This document shows positions 16,528 through 28,202 of a DNA stretch of 64,000 bases, one piece after another. Source of the DNA: Magnetospirillum sp. 64-120. Lineage in GTDB: Bacteria; Pseudomonadota; Alphaproteobacteria; Rhodospirillales; Magnetospirillaceae. The position numbers were made by a program, and so were the translations under genes. The notes under the pieces are model-generated. The model did not search any database and had not been told where the DNA came from. It saw nothing but the letters and a program-made list of their open reading frames with translations. The first letter of the stretch is position 1. The number at the start of each line of letters is the position of its first letter. The DNA lies in contig MKVK01000024.1 in NCBI GenBank assembly GCA_001898825.1, forward strand, positions 41,921-105,920. The letters run 5' to 3'.

Positions 16528-17091
16528 TTACCAGTAACGGATGCGGCCGGTATCCAGGTGGACGAATTTCGAACCGGGATAGGTGCCGACACCGCCGCCC
16601 TTCAGGGACTTGGCGGCACGGCCGATGGTCCGCGTGCTGGAACCGGGAATGCGGATGTCCACCGCCTTGCCGCTCATGTGCAGGCTGCCTTGGGCGACGC
16701 CGTCGGTGGCCGAGGCAAGCATGGCGTTGGTGGTCGGTGAACGATAGCCCGAGACGATGTGGATGGCCCCCTTGCCGCCCAGACGGCGGTGCGTGGCGGC
16801 CATCAGGTCCAGCAGGCGCGGATCCATGGGGTGGGTGTCGCCGGACCGGTGGTCACGCAGCAGCGCGTTGATCTGCGACAGCGACTTGGCGATATAGCGG
16901 CCGTCGGCCCAGTACACCACCTTCAGCCATTCGCCGGTATGGATGTTGTAAAGTTGAAGCGCGCGTTCCGGCATGGCGCGGACGGCGGCTTCCAGGGGAG
17001 AGGTGAAGGCCAGGGTGGCGGCGGCCCCCAGGCCGGCGCCCAGGAACAAGCGGCGCGACAGAATGTTCTCGCCCAAGCGATCCCGGTTCAT
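16528..17091 (-). CDS. DUF882/YcbK-like murein peptidase with twin-arginine signal
   Basis: About 187 residues. The ATG at 17091 (MNRDRLGENILSRRLFLGAG) follows AGGGGGAACC and places a twin-arginine motif SRRLFLG before a hydrophobic stretch, indicating Tat export. The mature part is a peptidase M15-type domain: IHIVSGYRSPTTNAML, SLHMSGKAVDIRI (His and Asp zinc ligands) and KFVHLDTGRIRYW. E. coli YcbK (MepK) of this family cleaves peptidoglycan crosslinks. The next gene upstream on this strand encodes an L,D-transpeptidase, so the pair probably makes and cuts 3-3 crosslinks. Confidence 0.9.
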   Translation of the reverse strand: MNRDRLGENILSRRLFLGAGLGAAATLAFTSPLEAAVRAMPERALQLYNIHTGEWLKVVYWADGRYIAKSLSQINALLRDHRSGDTHPMDPRLLDLMAATHRRLGGKGAIHIVSGYRSPTTNAMLASATDGVAQGSLHMSGKAVDIRIPGSSTRTIGRAAKSLKGGGVGTYPGSKFVHLDTGRIRYW

Positions 17092-17187
17092 GTGGTTCCC
17101 CCTTCTGACGGGGGAGAGTCTTACCACCGTGACGGGGAGGGGAGTCAACCGGGAATCCGACTCGAAACGCACGAGAAGCGCACAGGC

Positions 17188-18801
17188 CTACGGCTTGGCG
17201 CTTTCCTGGCTGACTTGCGGTTGCAAGGGCTGCTGGCGGCGCTTCAGGGCGGCCTTCAGGCGGCCGTCATGGCCGTACAGGTCTTCGCGGAAATGCACCA
17301 TGCCGTCTTCGTCGGCCCAGGCGGTCATGTACATCAGGTAGACGGTCAGCGGCTTGTCCAGCTTCACCGTGCGGGTGGTGTCGTCCATCACCCATTCGTC
17401 GATTTTGTCGGCGCTGCCGGGCAGCAGCATCTTGGCCAGTTCCACCGGCTGTTCCAGCCGCACGCAGCCATGGGACAGGGCGCGGAAGATACGCCCGAAA
17501 TACTGGCGCTTGGGCGTGTCGTGCAGATAGATGTCGTCGCCGTTGTCCAGGTTGAACTTGACCTGGCCCAGGGCGTTGTCCACCCCCGGCTTCTGGCGCA
17601 GGCGATAGGGGAACTTGGAATATTTGCTCCAGTCGATGCCCAGGCCCTGCGACTTTTCGAAATCGTCGTCGAAGGCGTCCAGGATGCGCATGTTGTTGGA
17701 GGCCAGATAGCTGGAATCCTTGCGCAGCTTCGGCAGTATTTCCTTGGTGGCGATGGAGGGGGGGACCGTCCAGGTGGGGTTGATCACCACCGAGGTCATG
17801 GTGGTCGCCATGGTCGGCGTCTGGTGCTGCACGTCGCCGACAACCACCCGCATGGCCATGTCGATGCGGCCGTCGCGCACCAACTCGAAATGGGCGGCCG
17901 GCAGGTTGACGGCGATATGGGTGGAATCCAGGCGTGCTGGCATCCAGCGCCAGCGTTCCAGGTTGGCGGTGATCTGGCGCAGCCGTTCCTCGGCGCTGAC
18001 GTTCAGCGCCATCAGGGTCTGGCGGCCGATGGCGCCGTCGGGGTCGATGCCGTGGCGCTTTTGGAAACGCTTGACCGCCTCGACCAAGGGGGCGTCCAGC
18101 TTGCTCCCCTTGTCCTGGGTGGCGGCCAGTTCGCCGGTGATGATCAGACGCTTGCGCACCAGCGGCAGGCGGGCGTCGTCCATGTCCGGCTTGATGGACG
18201 GACCATCGGGAATGGTGGGCCAGCCACCGTCGGCGACCAGCTTTTCATAAGGGGCGATGGCCGCCTTCAGGCGATGATAGCCCACATAGGCTGGCTGCAG
18301 CGGCCCCAGGGCGGCGGCCAGGTCGCGGCCGGCGGCCAAGTCCTTCAGGGCGGCGGTGACGTCCACCTTGTGCCGGATGTCGGCGCCCATGCCGCCGACC
18401 TGACGGCTGGGGGGGACGCGGCCGATGGACAGATCGCGTGAGAACCGGGCCAGAACTTCCGACACCAGCAGGTCGCGGTCGTCGCCGCCGGCATTGGCCG
18501 GGACCGTATAGGATTGCGGGCGCAGTCCCTCGGACGCGGCGACGTTTTGGATTTGCGCCAGCAACTGGTCGGCGCGGGCCTGGGCCTCGCCGCTCCACGC
18601 CGGCTTGAAGCCGCGTTCGGCATAAAACGCCCGGATCAGGCTGGATTCCACCGGATGTTCGCCGACCTGGATGACGGCCGAATCCTCGGCCAGACGCGAA
18701 GCGATCGTCGAGGCGAGCAGTTCGGCGGGCAGCAGGGACAGCGAGACGGCAACCAAAAATGGACGAACAAACGACACGACGACACACTCGGGGTAATCCA
18801 T
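17188..18801 (-). CDS. YcbB-like L,D-transpeptidase
   Basis: 537 residues. A signal sequence (FVRPFLVAVSLSLLPAELLAS) is followed by a helical scaffold domain, a peptidoglycan-binding region (VEAVKRFQKRHGIDPDGAIGRQTLMAL, about 232-258) and the YkuD catalytic domain. The active site reads YLHDTP ... FRALSHGCVRLEQP with the nucleophilic cysteine in HGC, as in E. coli LdtD (YcbB). It forms 3-3 crosslinks in peptidoglycan in the periplasm. It lies upstream of the DUF882 murein-peptidase gene with about 96 bases between them. Length is close to the usual for the family. Confidence 0.95.
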   Translation of the reverse strand: MDYPECVVVSFVRPFLVAVSLSLLPAELLASTIASRLAEDSAVIQVGEHPVESSLIRAFYAERGFKPAWSGEAQARADQLLAQIQNVAASEGLRPQSYTVPANAGGDDRDLLVSEVLARFSRDLSIGRVPPSRQVGGMGADIRHKVDVTAALKDLAAGRDLAAALGPLQPAYVGYHRLKAAIAPYEKLVADGGWPTIPDGPSIKPDMDDARLPLVRKRLIITGELAATQDKGSKLDAPLVEAVKRFQKRHGIDPDGAIGRQTLMALNVSAEERLRQITANLERWRWMPARLDSTHIAVNLPAAHFELVRDGRIDMAMRVVVGDVQHQTPTMATTMTSVVINPTWTVPPSIATKEILPKLRKDSSYLASNNMRILDAFDDDFEKSQGLGIDWSKYSKFPYRLRQKPGVDNALGQVKFNLDNGDDIYLHDTPKRQYFGRIFRALSHGCVRLEQPVELAKMLLPGSADKIDEWVMDDTTRTVKLDKPLTVYLMYMTAWADEDGMVHFREDLYGHDGRLKAALKRRQQPLQPQVSQESAKP

Positions 18802-18910
18802 ACCAATCCCTGCATATCAGCAGAGACGGGGGCGGAGTCAACGTTTGTCGCCGCAACTGCGTGACGTCGCCGCGACACTGCGTCAGAAGTGCAACAGTGT
18901 CGGGCCGAAG

Positions 18911-18931
18911 GCAGGCCCGTGCAGGGCCTGC
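18911..18931. terminator. Perfect hairpin without T-tract after the rhodanese gene
   Basis: GCAGGCCC and GGGCCTGC pair perfectly around a GTGCA loop, 24 bases beyond the rhodanese stop. No run of T follows on either strand, so it may be a weak or Rho-assisted terminator or only an mRNA-end stabiliser. Confidence 0.3.
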
Positions 18932-18954
18932 TCAACACCGGGACGTAAATCCCC

Positions 18955-19374
18955 CTAGCCCTGCAGCCAGGGCAGGTCCGAGGCTTTCCAGCCGGCCTGG
19001 GTGCCGCGGTGGCGGGTGCCGTCCAGCGGGCCTTCGAAGCCGTCGGTGACGTTCCAGCATTGGCTGTAGCCCAGGGACGTCATCAATTCCGCCGCCGCTT
19101 TCGAGCGCACGCCCGAACGGCACAGAAAATACAGCGGCGTGTCGGTGGTGATGCCCTGGGCGGCCAGTTGGTGGGCGAAGCCATCGTTGCGGGCCATGGT
19201 GGGGAAAACCTGCCACGACACCAGCAGGGGCTGCTTTTCCAGGGCAGACAAGTCGGGCACGCCGACGAATTGCCATTCGGCCTGGGTGCGGACGTCCACC
19301 AGCCGGGCATCGGGCGACTGGCTCAGCTTTTCCCAGGTGTCGCGGGGGGAAATGTCGCCTGCGTAAGCGGTCAT
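18955..19374 (-). CDS. Rhodanese-domain sulfurtransferase
   Basis: 139 residues forming one rhodanese domain: ARLVDVRTQAEW near the start, and the active-site loop LYFLCRSGVRSKAAA with the persulfide-carrying cysteine. Loop CRSGVRS is of the single-domain (GlpE-like) length. It is divergent from the sulfite reductase operon with about 145 bases between starts, which fits a role in sulfur handling. No signal peptide, so it is cytoplasmic. Confidence 0.93.
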   Translation of the reverse strand: MTAYAGDISPRDTWEKLSQSPDARLVDVRTQAEWQFVGVPDLSALEKQPLLVSWQVFPTMARNDGFAHQLAAQGITTDTPLYFLCRSGVRSKAAAELMTSLGYSQCWNVTDGFEGPLDGTRHRGTQAGWKASDLPWLQG

Positions 19375-19520
19375 CAGAGGCTTCCTTTTCTACGTTAAAT
19401 CTAGTGGTAAATAGGATTAATCAACACAAAAAACTGTTGTTTTGTAGATAATGGCGTGATATCTCGTAAATCACATTATGACATACACATTAATTTGTGT
19501 GAATAAGAAAGGTGCCGAAG
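19375..19520. promoter_or_regulatory. AT-rich divergent promoter region of rhodanese gene and cysI
   Basis: About 145 bases, strikingly AT-rich compared with the flanks. It contains an ACACA-TTAATT-TGTGT inverted repeat (about 19485-19500) and ACAAAAAACTGTTGTTTTGT (about 19426-19445). A sulfur-responsive regulator (LysR type such as CysB, or an Rrf2-type protein) would be expected to act here, but no known consensus was matched with certainty. Confidence 0.4.
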
Positions 19521-21587
19521 ATGCTGGATGCCGCCCACGCCGACCTGGTCGCCGCCGAACCGTTGGTTCGCGCTTCTGACCTTGCCGAATACCGCCGTGG
19601 TCTGGATCGTCACATGCGGGGCGAGTGGGACGGCGAGCGCTTCACCGCCTTCCGCCTGCGTTTCGGCGTCTATGGCCAAAAGCAGCCGGGCGTGCAGATG
19701 GTCCGCATCAAGATCCCCGGCGGCAAGCTGTCGCCTGCCTGGCTGCGCACCATCGCTAGCGCCAACCGCCAGTTCGCCCAAGGCGACGCCCATCTGACCA
19801 CCCGTCAGGACGTGCAGATTTATTCGGTGGCGCTTGACCGCAGCGCCGATTTGCTGGACCTGCTTTATTCCAACGGCATCACCACCCGCGAAGCCTGCGG
19901 CAACACCATCCGCAACCTGACCGCCTGCGCCCTGGCCGGCGCCTGCCCGCGGGAACTGGTTGACGCCGGCAAGGTGGCCGACCAACTGGCGCGGGCCTGG
20001 ATTCGCCATCCGCTGGTTCAGAACATGCCGCGCAAGATGAAGTTCACGGTGTCGGGCTGCGCCACCGATTGCGGCCATTCGTCCATCCACGACCTGGGCC
20101 TGATCGCCATTGAAAAGGACGGTCAGCAGGGCTTCCGCGTCATGGTCGGCGGCGGTCTGGGCGGTCAGCCGCGTGCCGCCATCGAGGTGCTGCCCTTCGT
20201 CGCCGAAACCGAGCTGCCGGCGGTGATCGAGGCCCTGGCCCGTCTGCACCAGCGTTATTCCGACCGCCGCAACCGCAACGCCGCCCGCGTCAAGTTCGTG
20301 GTCAAGCGCTTCGGCGAGGAAAAGTTCCGCACCCTGTTCGTGGAAGAATTCGACCGCGTCCGCGCTTTGCCGCAGCGCCCGTGGGACGGTCTGGAATGGC
20401 ACAAGCCCTTGCAGGCCGCCGTTTCCCGTGCCCCGGTCGGCCTGATCGCGGCACGCGACGGTTCCACCGCCGTCTCGGTTCTGGTTCCCTTGGGTATCTT
20501 GTCGTCGGAGCAGTTGGACAGCTTGGCCGACATCGCCATCGCCGCCGGTGTCAGCGATCTGCGCTGCACCCGGGAACAGAATCTGGTGTTCCTGGGCGTC
20601 GCCGCCGACAAGGTGCAGCAACTGGTCGCGGGCGTCACCGCCATCGGCTTGCAGGTTCCGGCTTCGTCGGAAGAGGTGGCCACGGTGATTTCCTGCCCCG
20701 GCACCACCACCTGCCGCATCGGCATCACCAATTCGCAGAACTTCGCCCGCCAGGCCTTCGCCAGCGCCCAGAACGATCCGTTGGCCAAGGGTGTCAGCGT
20801 CCATGTTTCGGGCTGCCAGAATTCCTGCGGCTTGCACCACGTGGCGGATTTCGGGCTGCACGGTGCCGCCAAGAAGGTGGACGGCCGTTCGGCGCCCCAT
20901 TATCAGCTGCATTTCGGCGGCGACGCCAATATAGGCGTGGTCGGCCTGGGCGGCCCGACCATTCCGGCCAAGCTGGCCGATCAGGCCCTGGGCCTGCTGC
21001 GCAAGTCCCTGGCCGAAACCCGCGAGAAGGGTGAAAGCGTGCGGGGCTGGGCCGAACGTCTGGGCAAGGACGGCATCGACGCCATCCTGGCGCCGCTGGA
21101 TGCCTCGCAAGCCGACGGTTTGTTCGTCGATTGGGGCGACGCCACCGATTTCCCCGGTGCGCCGCAGGCCAAGGGGGAATGCGCTGCGCCTTTCGCCATG
21201 GACCTGTGCTACGCCGATCTGGCCGACGACGCCTTGATCTCGGCCGACCGCAATCTGGTGGTGGGGCAGGACGACCAGGCCAAGGCCGAGGCGGCCCGCG
21301 CCTTGACCTTCGCGCTTCGTCGCCTGCTGCATGCCCGTGGTGTCGGCTCGGAAGACGACATTACCTTGGCTGCCGCGGAATCGCAGGTGGTTTCGCTGTG
21401 GTCCGACGTCGCCGCCATCGGTCAAGCCCTGGCTTCGGTGGATGTGGCCAAGGTCCAGTCGGCAGAGGCTTATCGCGAAGCGGTGGCTTACGCGCTTGAT
21501 ACCGCCGCCGAGGCGGTCGCCGCTCCGGCCGCTCCGGTGGTCGCCGCGGTGGGTGACCTGAATGCGTTGTTCGAGGTGGCGGAATGA
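19521..21587 (+). CDS. cysI: Assimilatory sulfite reductase (siroheme/4Fe-4S subunit) with C-terminal extension
   Basis: 688 residues from the ATG at 19521, with AAAGG upstream (a GTG at 19512 is in frame). It reduces sulfite to sulfide. The cluster and siroheme ligands are intact: C392 and C398 in SCPGTTTCRIGITNS, C432 and C436 in GCQNSCGLHH. The core ends near residue 540 (GLFVDWGDA), as in ferredoxin-type enzymes. About 145 extra residues follow, beginning GECAAP and predicted mostly helical (ARALTFALRRLLHARGV), similar to HEPN-like tails recalled from some other sulfite reductases. No flavoprotein subunit cysJ is adjacent, so the electron donor is probably ferredoxin or an unlinked protein. 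First gene of the cys operon. Confidence 0.93.
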   Translation: MLDAAHADLVAAEPLVRASDLAEYRRGLDRHMRGEWDGERFTAFRLRFGVYGQKQPGVQMVRIKIPGGKLSPAWLRTIASANRQFAQGDAHLTTRQDVQIYSVALDRSADLLDLLYSNGITTREACGNTIRNLTACALAGACPRELVDAGKVADQLARAWIRHPLVQNMPRKMKFTVSGCATDCGHSSIHDLGLIAIEKDGQQGFRVMVGGGLGGQPRAAIEVLPFVAETELPAVIEALARLHQRYSDRRNRNAARVKFVVKRFGEEKFRTLFVEEFDRVRALPQRPWDGLEWHKPLQAAVSRAPVGLIAARDGSTAVSVLVPLGILSSEQLDSLADIAIAAGVSDLRCTREQNLVFLGVAADKVQQLVAGVTAIGLQVPASSEEVATVISCPGTTTCRIGITNSQNFARQAFASAQNDPLAKGVSVHVSGCQNSCGLHHVADFGLHGAAKKVDGRSAPHYQLHFGGDANIGVVGLGGPTIPAKLADQALGLLRKSLAETREKGESVRGWAERLGKDGIDAILAPLDASQADGLFVDWGDATDFPGAPQAKGECAAPFAMDLCYADLADDALISADRNLVVGQDDQAKAEAARALTFALRRLLHARGVGSEDDITLAAAESQVVSLWSDVAAIGQALASVDVAKVQSAEAYREAVAYALDTAAEAVAAPAAPVVAAVGDLNALFEVAE

Positions 21588-22276
21588 TCGACGTGGATTA
21601 CGCCAAGGCCTATGGCCATCTGGGTGGCAAGGACCTGATCCAGGTGATGACCCAACAGGTCTTCAAGGGACGCGTCGCGGTGACTTCGTCCTTTGGTGCC
21701 GAATCGGCGGTGCTTTTGGACTTGGTGGCGCAGGTGGACCCGTCGGTGCCGGTGATCTTCCTGGATACCGGCGAATTGTTCGACGAAACCCTGGAATATC
21801 GCTACCGGCTGGAGCGCCAGTTGGGGCTGACCGACGTCCGTGTCGTCCGCCCGTCCTCGGAAGACCTCAGCGAGGCCGAGGATTTGTGGCGCACCGACCA
21901 TGACCGCTGCTGCTATCTGCGCAAGGTTTTGCCTTTGGCGCGGGCCACCGAGGGCTTCGCCGCCCTGATCGACGGCCGCAAGCAGGCCCACGGCTTCGAA
22001 CGTCAGGACCTGTCGTCGATCCAGGTGGTGGGGGGCGTCGCCAAGATCAGCCCCCTGGCCAATTGGGGCGAGGACGACGTGCAAAAGGCTTTCCGCGAGC
22101 GTGGCTTGCCGGCCCACCCGCTGGTGGAACAGGGCTATCGCTCCATCGGTTGCTGGCCCTGTACGCGGCCCACCAAGCCGGGCGAATCGGCCCGTGCCGG
22201 CCGTTGGGCCGGCAGCGCCAAGACCGAATGCGGAATCCATACCCTTGTACTCGGCCGCGACGGCGCCGGGATTTGA
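21584..22276 (+). CDS. cysH: Adenylylsulfate/phosphoadenylylsulfate reductase, 4Fe-4S type
   Basis: 230 residues. The start overlaps the cysI stop (ATGA). The 4Fe-4S cysteines C109-C110 (DRCCYLRKV) and C190-x2-C193 ([10 protein letters not shown]) are present, and the catalytic C216 lies in TECGIH. Presence of the cluster pair is the mark of the bacterial reductases that can use APS directly. It makes sulfite from (P)APS with thioredoxin or glutathione as donor. The substrate preference cannot be fixed from sequence, but a fused APS kinase in cysNC shows PAPS can be made. Confidence 0.95.
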   Translation: MIDVDYAKAYGHLGGKDLIQVMTQQVFKGRVAVTSSFGAESAVLLDLVAQVDPSVPVIFLDTGELFDETLEYRYRLERQLGLTDVRVVRPSSEDLSEAEDLWRTDHDRCCYLRKVLPLARATEGFAALIDGRKQAHGFERQDLSSIQVVGGVAKISPLANWGEDDVQKAFRERGLPAHPLVEQGYRSIGCWPCTRPTKPGESARAGRWAGSAKTECGIHTLVLGRDGAGI

Positions 22277-22281
22277 CGGAA

Positions 22282-23091
22282 ATGACTGAAATGAACGATC
22301 TCGACCAACTGGAAGCCCAGTCCATCTACATCTTCCGCGAAGCCTTCAACCGGCTCGACAAGATTGCCATGCTGTGGTCCATCGGCAAGGACAGCAACGT
22401 CATGCTGTGGCTGGCGCGCAAGGCTTTCTTCGGCCATGTGCCGTTCCCGGTGCTGCACGTGGACACCAGCTACAAGATCCCGGAAATGATCGAGTTCCGT
22501 GATCGCGTCGCCAAGGAATGGAACCTGCCCTTGATCGTCGGCCAGAACAAGGCGGCGTTGGATGCCGGCATGCATCCCAGCCAGGGCCGGGTCAACTGCT
22601 GCTCGGCCTTGAAGACCGAGGGACTGAAGGCGCTGCTGGCAGAACACGGCTTCACCGGCGTCATCGCCGGCATCCGCCGCGACGAGGAAGGCACGCGGGC
22701 CAAGGAACGGGTGTTCAGCCCGCGCAACGACACCAACGAATGGGACGTGCGCGACCAGCCGCCCGAATTCTGGGACCAGTTCAAGACCGACTTCGCCCCG
22801 GGCACCCATCTGCGCATCCATCCGCTGCTGGCCTGGACCGAACTGGATGTGTGGCGCTATATCGCCCGCGAAGGCATTCCGGTGGTCGACCTTTATTTCG
22901 CCAAGAACGGCCAGCGCTATCGCTCGTTGGGTTGCGCCCCTTGCACCGGTTCCATCGCGTCCACCGCCTCCACCGTGGAAGAGATCGTCGAGGAACTGGA
23001 AACCACCAAGACGTCCGAACGCGCCGGTCGCGCCCAGGACAAGGAATCCGAAGACGCCTTCGAGCGGCTGCGCGCCGCCGGCTACATGTAA
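22282..23091 (+). CDS. cysD: Sulfate adenylyltransferase small subunit
   Basis: 269 residues from the ATG at 22282; a second ATG at 22291 is in frame. It is the nucleotide-transferase subunit of ATP sulfurylase: the PP-loop [15 protein letters not shown]-type motif (SxGKDS), the [12 protein letters not shown] block, [15 protein letters not shown] and the C-terminal [14 protein letters not shown] are all diagnostic. It forms APS from ATP and sulfate, driven by the GTPase in CysN. It begins 5 bases after cysH and is followed by cysNC after 18 bases. Confidence 0.96.
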   Translation: MTEMNDLDQLEAQSIYIFREAFNRLDKIAMLWSIGKDSNVMLWLARKAFFGHVPFPVLHVDTSYKIPEMIEFRDRVAKEWNLPLIVGQNKAALDAGMHPSQGRVNCCSALKTEGLKALLAEHGFTGVIAGIRRDEEGTRAKERVFSPRNDTNEWDVRDQPPEFWDQFKTDFAPGTHLRIHPLLAWTELDVWRYIAREGIPVVDLYFAKNGQRYRSLGCAPCTGSIASTASTVEEIVEELETTKTSERAGRAQDKESEDAFERLRAAGYM

Positions 23092-23109
23092 GCAAGGGAC
23101 GCCAAGATC

Positions 23110-24960
23110 ATGTCCAACACCCCGCTGAAGATCGTTGTCGTCGGTCACGTGGACCACGGCAAGTCCACCCTGGTCGGCCGCCTGCTGCACGAAACCGGCG
23201 CTTTGCCCGAAGGCAAGGTGGAATACCTGAAGGAAGTCTGCGACAAGCGCGGCATGCCCTTCGAATGGGCCTTCGTCATGGATGCGCTGCAGGCTGAACG
23301 CGACCAGGGCATCACCATCGACACCTCGCAATTGCGGTTCCACACGGGCTTTCGCCCGGTGCTGATCATCGACGCGCCGGGCCATAAGGAATTCCTGAAG
23401 AACATGATCACCGGCGCGGCTTCCGCCGAGGCGGCGGTGCTGATCGTGGACGCCCATGAAGGCGTCCAGGAACAGACCCGCCGTCATGGCTATCTGCTGC
23501 ATCTTCTGGGGCTGTCGCAGATCGCCGTGGTGGTCAACAAGATGGACCTGGTGGGCTGGTCGCAGGACCGCTTCAACGAAGTGGATGCCGAAATCCGCGC
23601 CTATCTGGCCGGCATCGGCGTCACCCCCACCCATGTGGTGCCGGTTTCCGCCCGTGGCGGCGACTTCATCAAGGCACGTTCCGAAGCCGCCGCCTGGTAT
23701 CAGGGGCCGACGGTCCTGGAAGCCCTGGACGGCTTCGCCGCCGCCGTCACCGCCCATGACCTGGACCTGCGCTTCCCGGTCCAGGACGTCTACAAGTTCG
23801 ACGCCCGGCGCATCATCGCCGGCCGGATCGAAAGCGGCCGCCTGAAGGTGGGCGACAAGCTGGTGTTCTCGCCGTCGGGCAAGTCGGCCAAAATCGCCAG
23901 CATCGAAGCTTGGGCCGGTTCCGACGTCACCGTTGTGTCGGCCGGCGCCGGCCAGTCGGTGGGGTTCACACTGGACGAGCCGATCTTCGTCGAACGCGGC
24001 CAGATCGCCCACTTGGCCGAAGCGGCGCCGGCCCTGGCGCACGAAATCAAGGCCCGCGTCTTCTGGCTGGGCCGCGATCCCCTGGTCTTGGGCGACCGCC
24101 TGAAGCTGAAACTGTCCACCGCCGAATACCACGTGGAAGTGGCCGCCATCGAACGGGTCATCGACGTCGAGGACCTGGGCAGCCACCAGGGTGCCCAGGT
24201 GGGCCGCAACGCCGTGGCCGAAGTGGTGCTGCGGTCGCGTTCGGCCATGGCTTTCGACACTTTCGGCACCAATGCCCGTCTGGGGCGGTTCGTGCTGGTG
24301 CATGGCTACGACATCGTTGGCGGCGGTATCGTCGGCGGGGCCCGCGACACCCGCAACATCTTCCAGGTGGACCACCAGGTGACCACCGAGTCCCGCGCCC
24401 GGGCCAATGGTCACAAGGGCGGCGTGTTGTGGCTGACCGGCCTGTCGGGCGCCGGCAAGTCCACCATCGCCATGGAACTGGAACGTCGTCTGTTCCAAAA
24501 GGGCTGGCAGGTCAACGTGCTGGACGGCGACAACGTCCGCCACGGCCTGTGCCGCGATTTGGGCTTCTCGCACGAGGACCGCACCGAAAACATCCGCCGC
24601 GTCGGCGAGGTGGCGCACCTGTTCGCCAAGGCCGGCATGCTGGTGATCACCGCCTTCATCAGCCCTTATCGTGCTGACCGCGACCGGGTGCGCGCCATCG
24701 ACGCCTCCGCCTTCCACGAAATCCATGTCGCCACCGACCTGGGTGCCTGCGAAGCCCGTGACCCCAAGGGCCTGTACAAGAAGGCGCGCCAGGGCGAAAT
24801 CCCCGATTTCACCGGTATTTCCGCCCCCTACGAGGCCCCCGACGCCCCGGAACTGGTGCTGAACACCGAAGGCAAGTCGGTCGAGGAAACGGTGGCTGAA
24901 TTGCTGGTCTATGTGGAAAACCGTTTCGGCCGCGCCGCGGTCGAGACGCTGAGCGCTTAA
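23110..24960 (+). CDS. cysNC: Bifunctional sulfate adenylyltransferase large subunit/APS kinase
   Basis: 616 residues. Residues about 1-420 are a translation-factor-like GTPase: [15 protein letters not shown], the [13 protein letters not shown]3 motif and VVNKMDL G4 motif. Residues about 435-610 are APS kinase: [19 protein letters not shown] (P-loop), DGDNVRHGL and [13 protein letters not shown]. It drives APS formation and then phosphorylates APS to PAPS. Unlike E. coli, both activities are in one chain, a common arrangement in alphaproteobacteria. A strong terminator follows at 24977. Confidence 0.96.
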   Translation: MSNTPLKIVVVGHVDHGKSTLVGRLLHETGALPEGKVEYLKEVCDKRGMPFEWAFVMDALQAERDQGITIDTSQLRFHTGFRPVLIIDAPGHKEFLKNMITGAASAEAAVLIVDAHEGVQEQTRRHGYLLHLLGLSQIAVVVNKMDLVGWSQDRFNEVDAEIRAYLAGIGVTPTHVVPVSARGGDFIKARSEAAAWYQGPTVLEALDGFAAAVTAHDLDLRFPVQDVYKFDARRIIAGRIESGRLKVGDKLVFSPSGKSAKIASIEAWAGSDVTVVSAGAGQSVGFTLDEPIFVERGQIAHLAEAAPALAHEIKARVFWLGRDPLVLGDRLKLKLSTAEYHVEVAAIERVIDVEDLGSHQGAQVGRNAVAEVVLRSRSAMAFDTFGTNARLGRFVLVHGYDIVGGGIVGGARDTRNIFQVDHQVTTESRARANGHKGGVLWLTGLSGAGKSTIAMELERRLFQKGWQVNVLDGDNVRHGLCRDLGFSHEDRTENIRRVGEVAHLFAKAGMLVITAFISPYRADRDRVRAIDASAFHEIHVATDLGACEARDPKGLYKKARQGEIPDFTGISAPYEAPDAPELVLNTEGKSVEETVAELLVYVENRFGRAAVETLSA

Positions 24961-24976
24961 GCTCAATTCAAAAGAT

Positions 24977-25005
24977 GGGGGCGAAGTATACCTTCGCCCC
25001 CTTGT
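24977..25005 (+). terminator. Terminator of the cysI-H-D-NC operon
   Basis: A perfect 10-bp stem GGGGGCGAAG/CTTCGCCCCC (24977-24986 and 24992-25001) with a TATAC loop, followed by TTGTT. It lies 16 bases after the cysNC stop. Confidence 0.8.
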
Positions 25006-25074
25006 TCCCGGTCCAGGGGAATTGCACATTTAGAAGAAAAGGTAATACCAGGGGCGAACGCTGAGGGAGGTCGC

Positions 25075-26760
<1,686 letters not shown>

Positions 26761-26793
26761 TCTGTCGCCCTGACAGACCAAGGAGCTCCGCAT

Positions 26794-28173
26794 ATGTCCG
26801 GTTTCGACTTCGACCTCGTCACCATCGGCGCCGGTTCGGGGGGCGTGCGCGCCTCGCGCATGGCGGCGCGGTTGGGCAAGAAAGTGGCGGCGATCGAGGA
26901 AAGCCGGGTCGGCGGCACCTGCGTCATGCGCGGCTGCGTGCCCAAGAAGCTGTTGGTCATGGGCGGCCATTTCGCCGAGGAAATCGCCGACGCCGCTGGT
27001 TTCGGCTGGGACATCGGTTCCGTCGGCTTCGACTGGGCGCGGCTGATCAGCGCCAAGAATGCCGAGCTGAACCGTTTGGAAGCCGTCTACAACCGTATCA
27101 TGCGCGATTCCGGCGTCACCATGTTCGAAGGCCGCGGCACCGTCGTCGACGCCCACACGGTCAAGGTGGGCGACACTTTGCTGAACGCCGAAAACATTCT
27201 GGTCTCGACCGGCGGGCGTCCGTCCTTGCCGCAAATCCCCGGCATCGAGCACGCCATCACCTCGGACGAGGCCTTGGATCTGCTGCAATTGCCCGGCGCC
27301 ATCGCCATTGTCGGCGGCGGCTATATCGCGGTGGAATTCGCCGGCATCTTCAATTCCCTAGGTGTTAAGGTCACCCAGATCATTCGCGGCGAGGCGACGC
27401 TGCGCGGCTTCGACCAGGACGTCCGCGCCGCCCTGGACGAAGCCATGGTGGCCAAGGGCATCGACCTGCGCCGCGAAACCCAGGTCCTGTCCATCGAAAA
27501 GGTCAAGGGCGGCTATGACCTGCGCCTGTCCGGCGACGAGACCTTGCGGGTCGATCTGGTCATGTACGCCACCGGTCGGGCGCCGAACACCAAGGGGCTG
27601 GGGCTGGAAGCGGCCGGGGTGCGACTCGACAAGAACGGCGCCGTGGTGGTGGACAAGTTCTCGCGGACCTCGGTGCCCAGCATCTGGGCCATCGGCGACG
27701 TCACCGACCGCATGAACCTGACCCCGGTGGCTTTGGCCGAGGGCATGGCCCTGGTCCAAACCCTATTCCTGGGCAATCCCACCAGCACCGATTACGACAA
27801 CGTCCCCACAGCTGTCTTCTCCATGCCGCCCATCGCCACCGTCGGGTTGACCGAGGAACAGGCGCGTGCCCAACTGGGCTGCGCCATCGACGTCTATGTC
27901 TCGCGCTTCAAGCCCATGAAGAACACGCTTTCCGGCCGTGACGAACGCACGCTGATGAAGATCATCGTCGATCAGAAGACCGACAAGGTCTTGGGCATCC
28001 ACGTGCTGGGACCCGATGGTCCGGAAATGGTGCAGGGCTTCGCCGTCGCCCTGAAATGCGGCGCCACCAAGGCGCAACTGGATTCCACCATCGGCATCCA
28101 TCCGACGGCGGCCGAGGAACTGGTCACCATGCGCGACAAACGGCCCGATCCCAGCCCGGAATGTTCGGAGTAA
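26794..28173 (+). CDS. gor: Glutathione-disulfide reductase
   Basis: 459 residues. FAD-binding GAGSGGVRASRMAARLG at the N-terminus, the redox-active disulfide in GGTCVMRGCVPKKLLV, the NAD(P)-binding GGGYIAVEFAGIF, and the C-terminal interface IGIHPTAAEELVTMR with the catalytic His-Glu pair. The basic residues after the second glycine motif (IIRGEATLRGFD) support NADPH use. It keeps glutathione reduced in the cytoplasm. ATG at 26794 with AAGGAG upstream. Confidence 0.95.
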   Translation: MSGFDFDLVTIGAGSGGVRASRMAARLGKKVAAIEESRVGGTCVMRGCVPKKLLVMGGHFAEEIADAAGFGWDIGSVGFDWARLISAKNAELNRLEAVYNRIMRDSGVTMFEGRGTVVDAHTVKVGDTLLNAENILVSTGGRPSLPQIPGIEHAITSDEALDLLQLPGAIAIVGGGYIAVEFAGIFNSLGVKVTQIIRGEATLRGFDQDVRAALDEAMVAKGIDLRRETQVLSIEKVKGGYDLRLSGDETLRVDLVMYATGRAPNTKGLGLEAAGVRLDKNGAVVVDKFSRTSVPSIWAIGDVTDRMNLTPVALAEGMALVQTLFLGNPTSTDYDNVPTAVFSMPPIATVGLTEEQARAQLGCAIDVYVSRFKPMKNTLSGRDERTLMKIIVDQKTDKVLGIHVLGPDGPEMVQGFAVALKCGATKAQLDSTIGIHPTAAEELVTMRDKRPDPSPECSE

Positions 28174-28202
28174 AAAACGGCGGGTTTCTTTGATAAGGGC
28201 GG

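Noticed and set aside
22135-25029. Very long antisense open frame (964 codons) over cysH-cysD-cysNC
   Set aside because: It lies opposite three fully recognisable genes; high GC with third-position bias opens such frames. Its sequence is low-complexity Gly/His/Gln/Val with no family motif.
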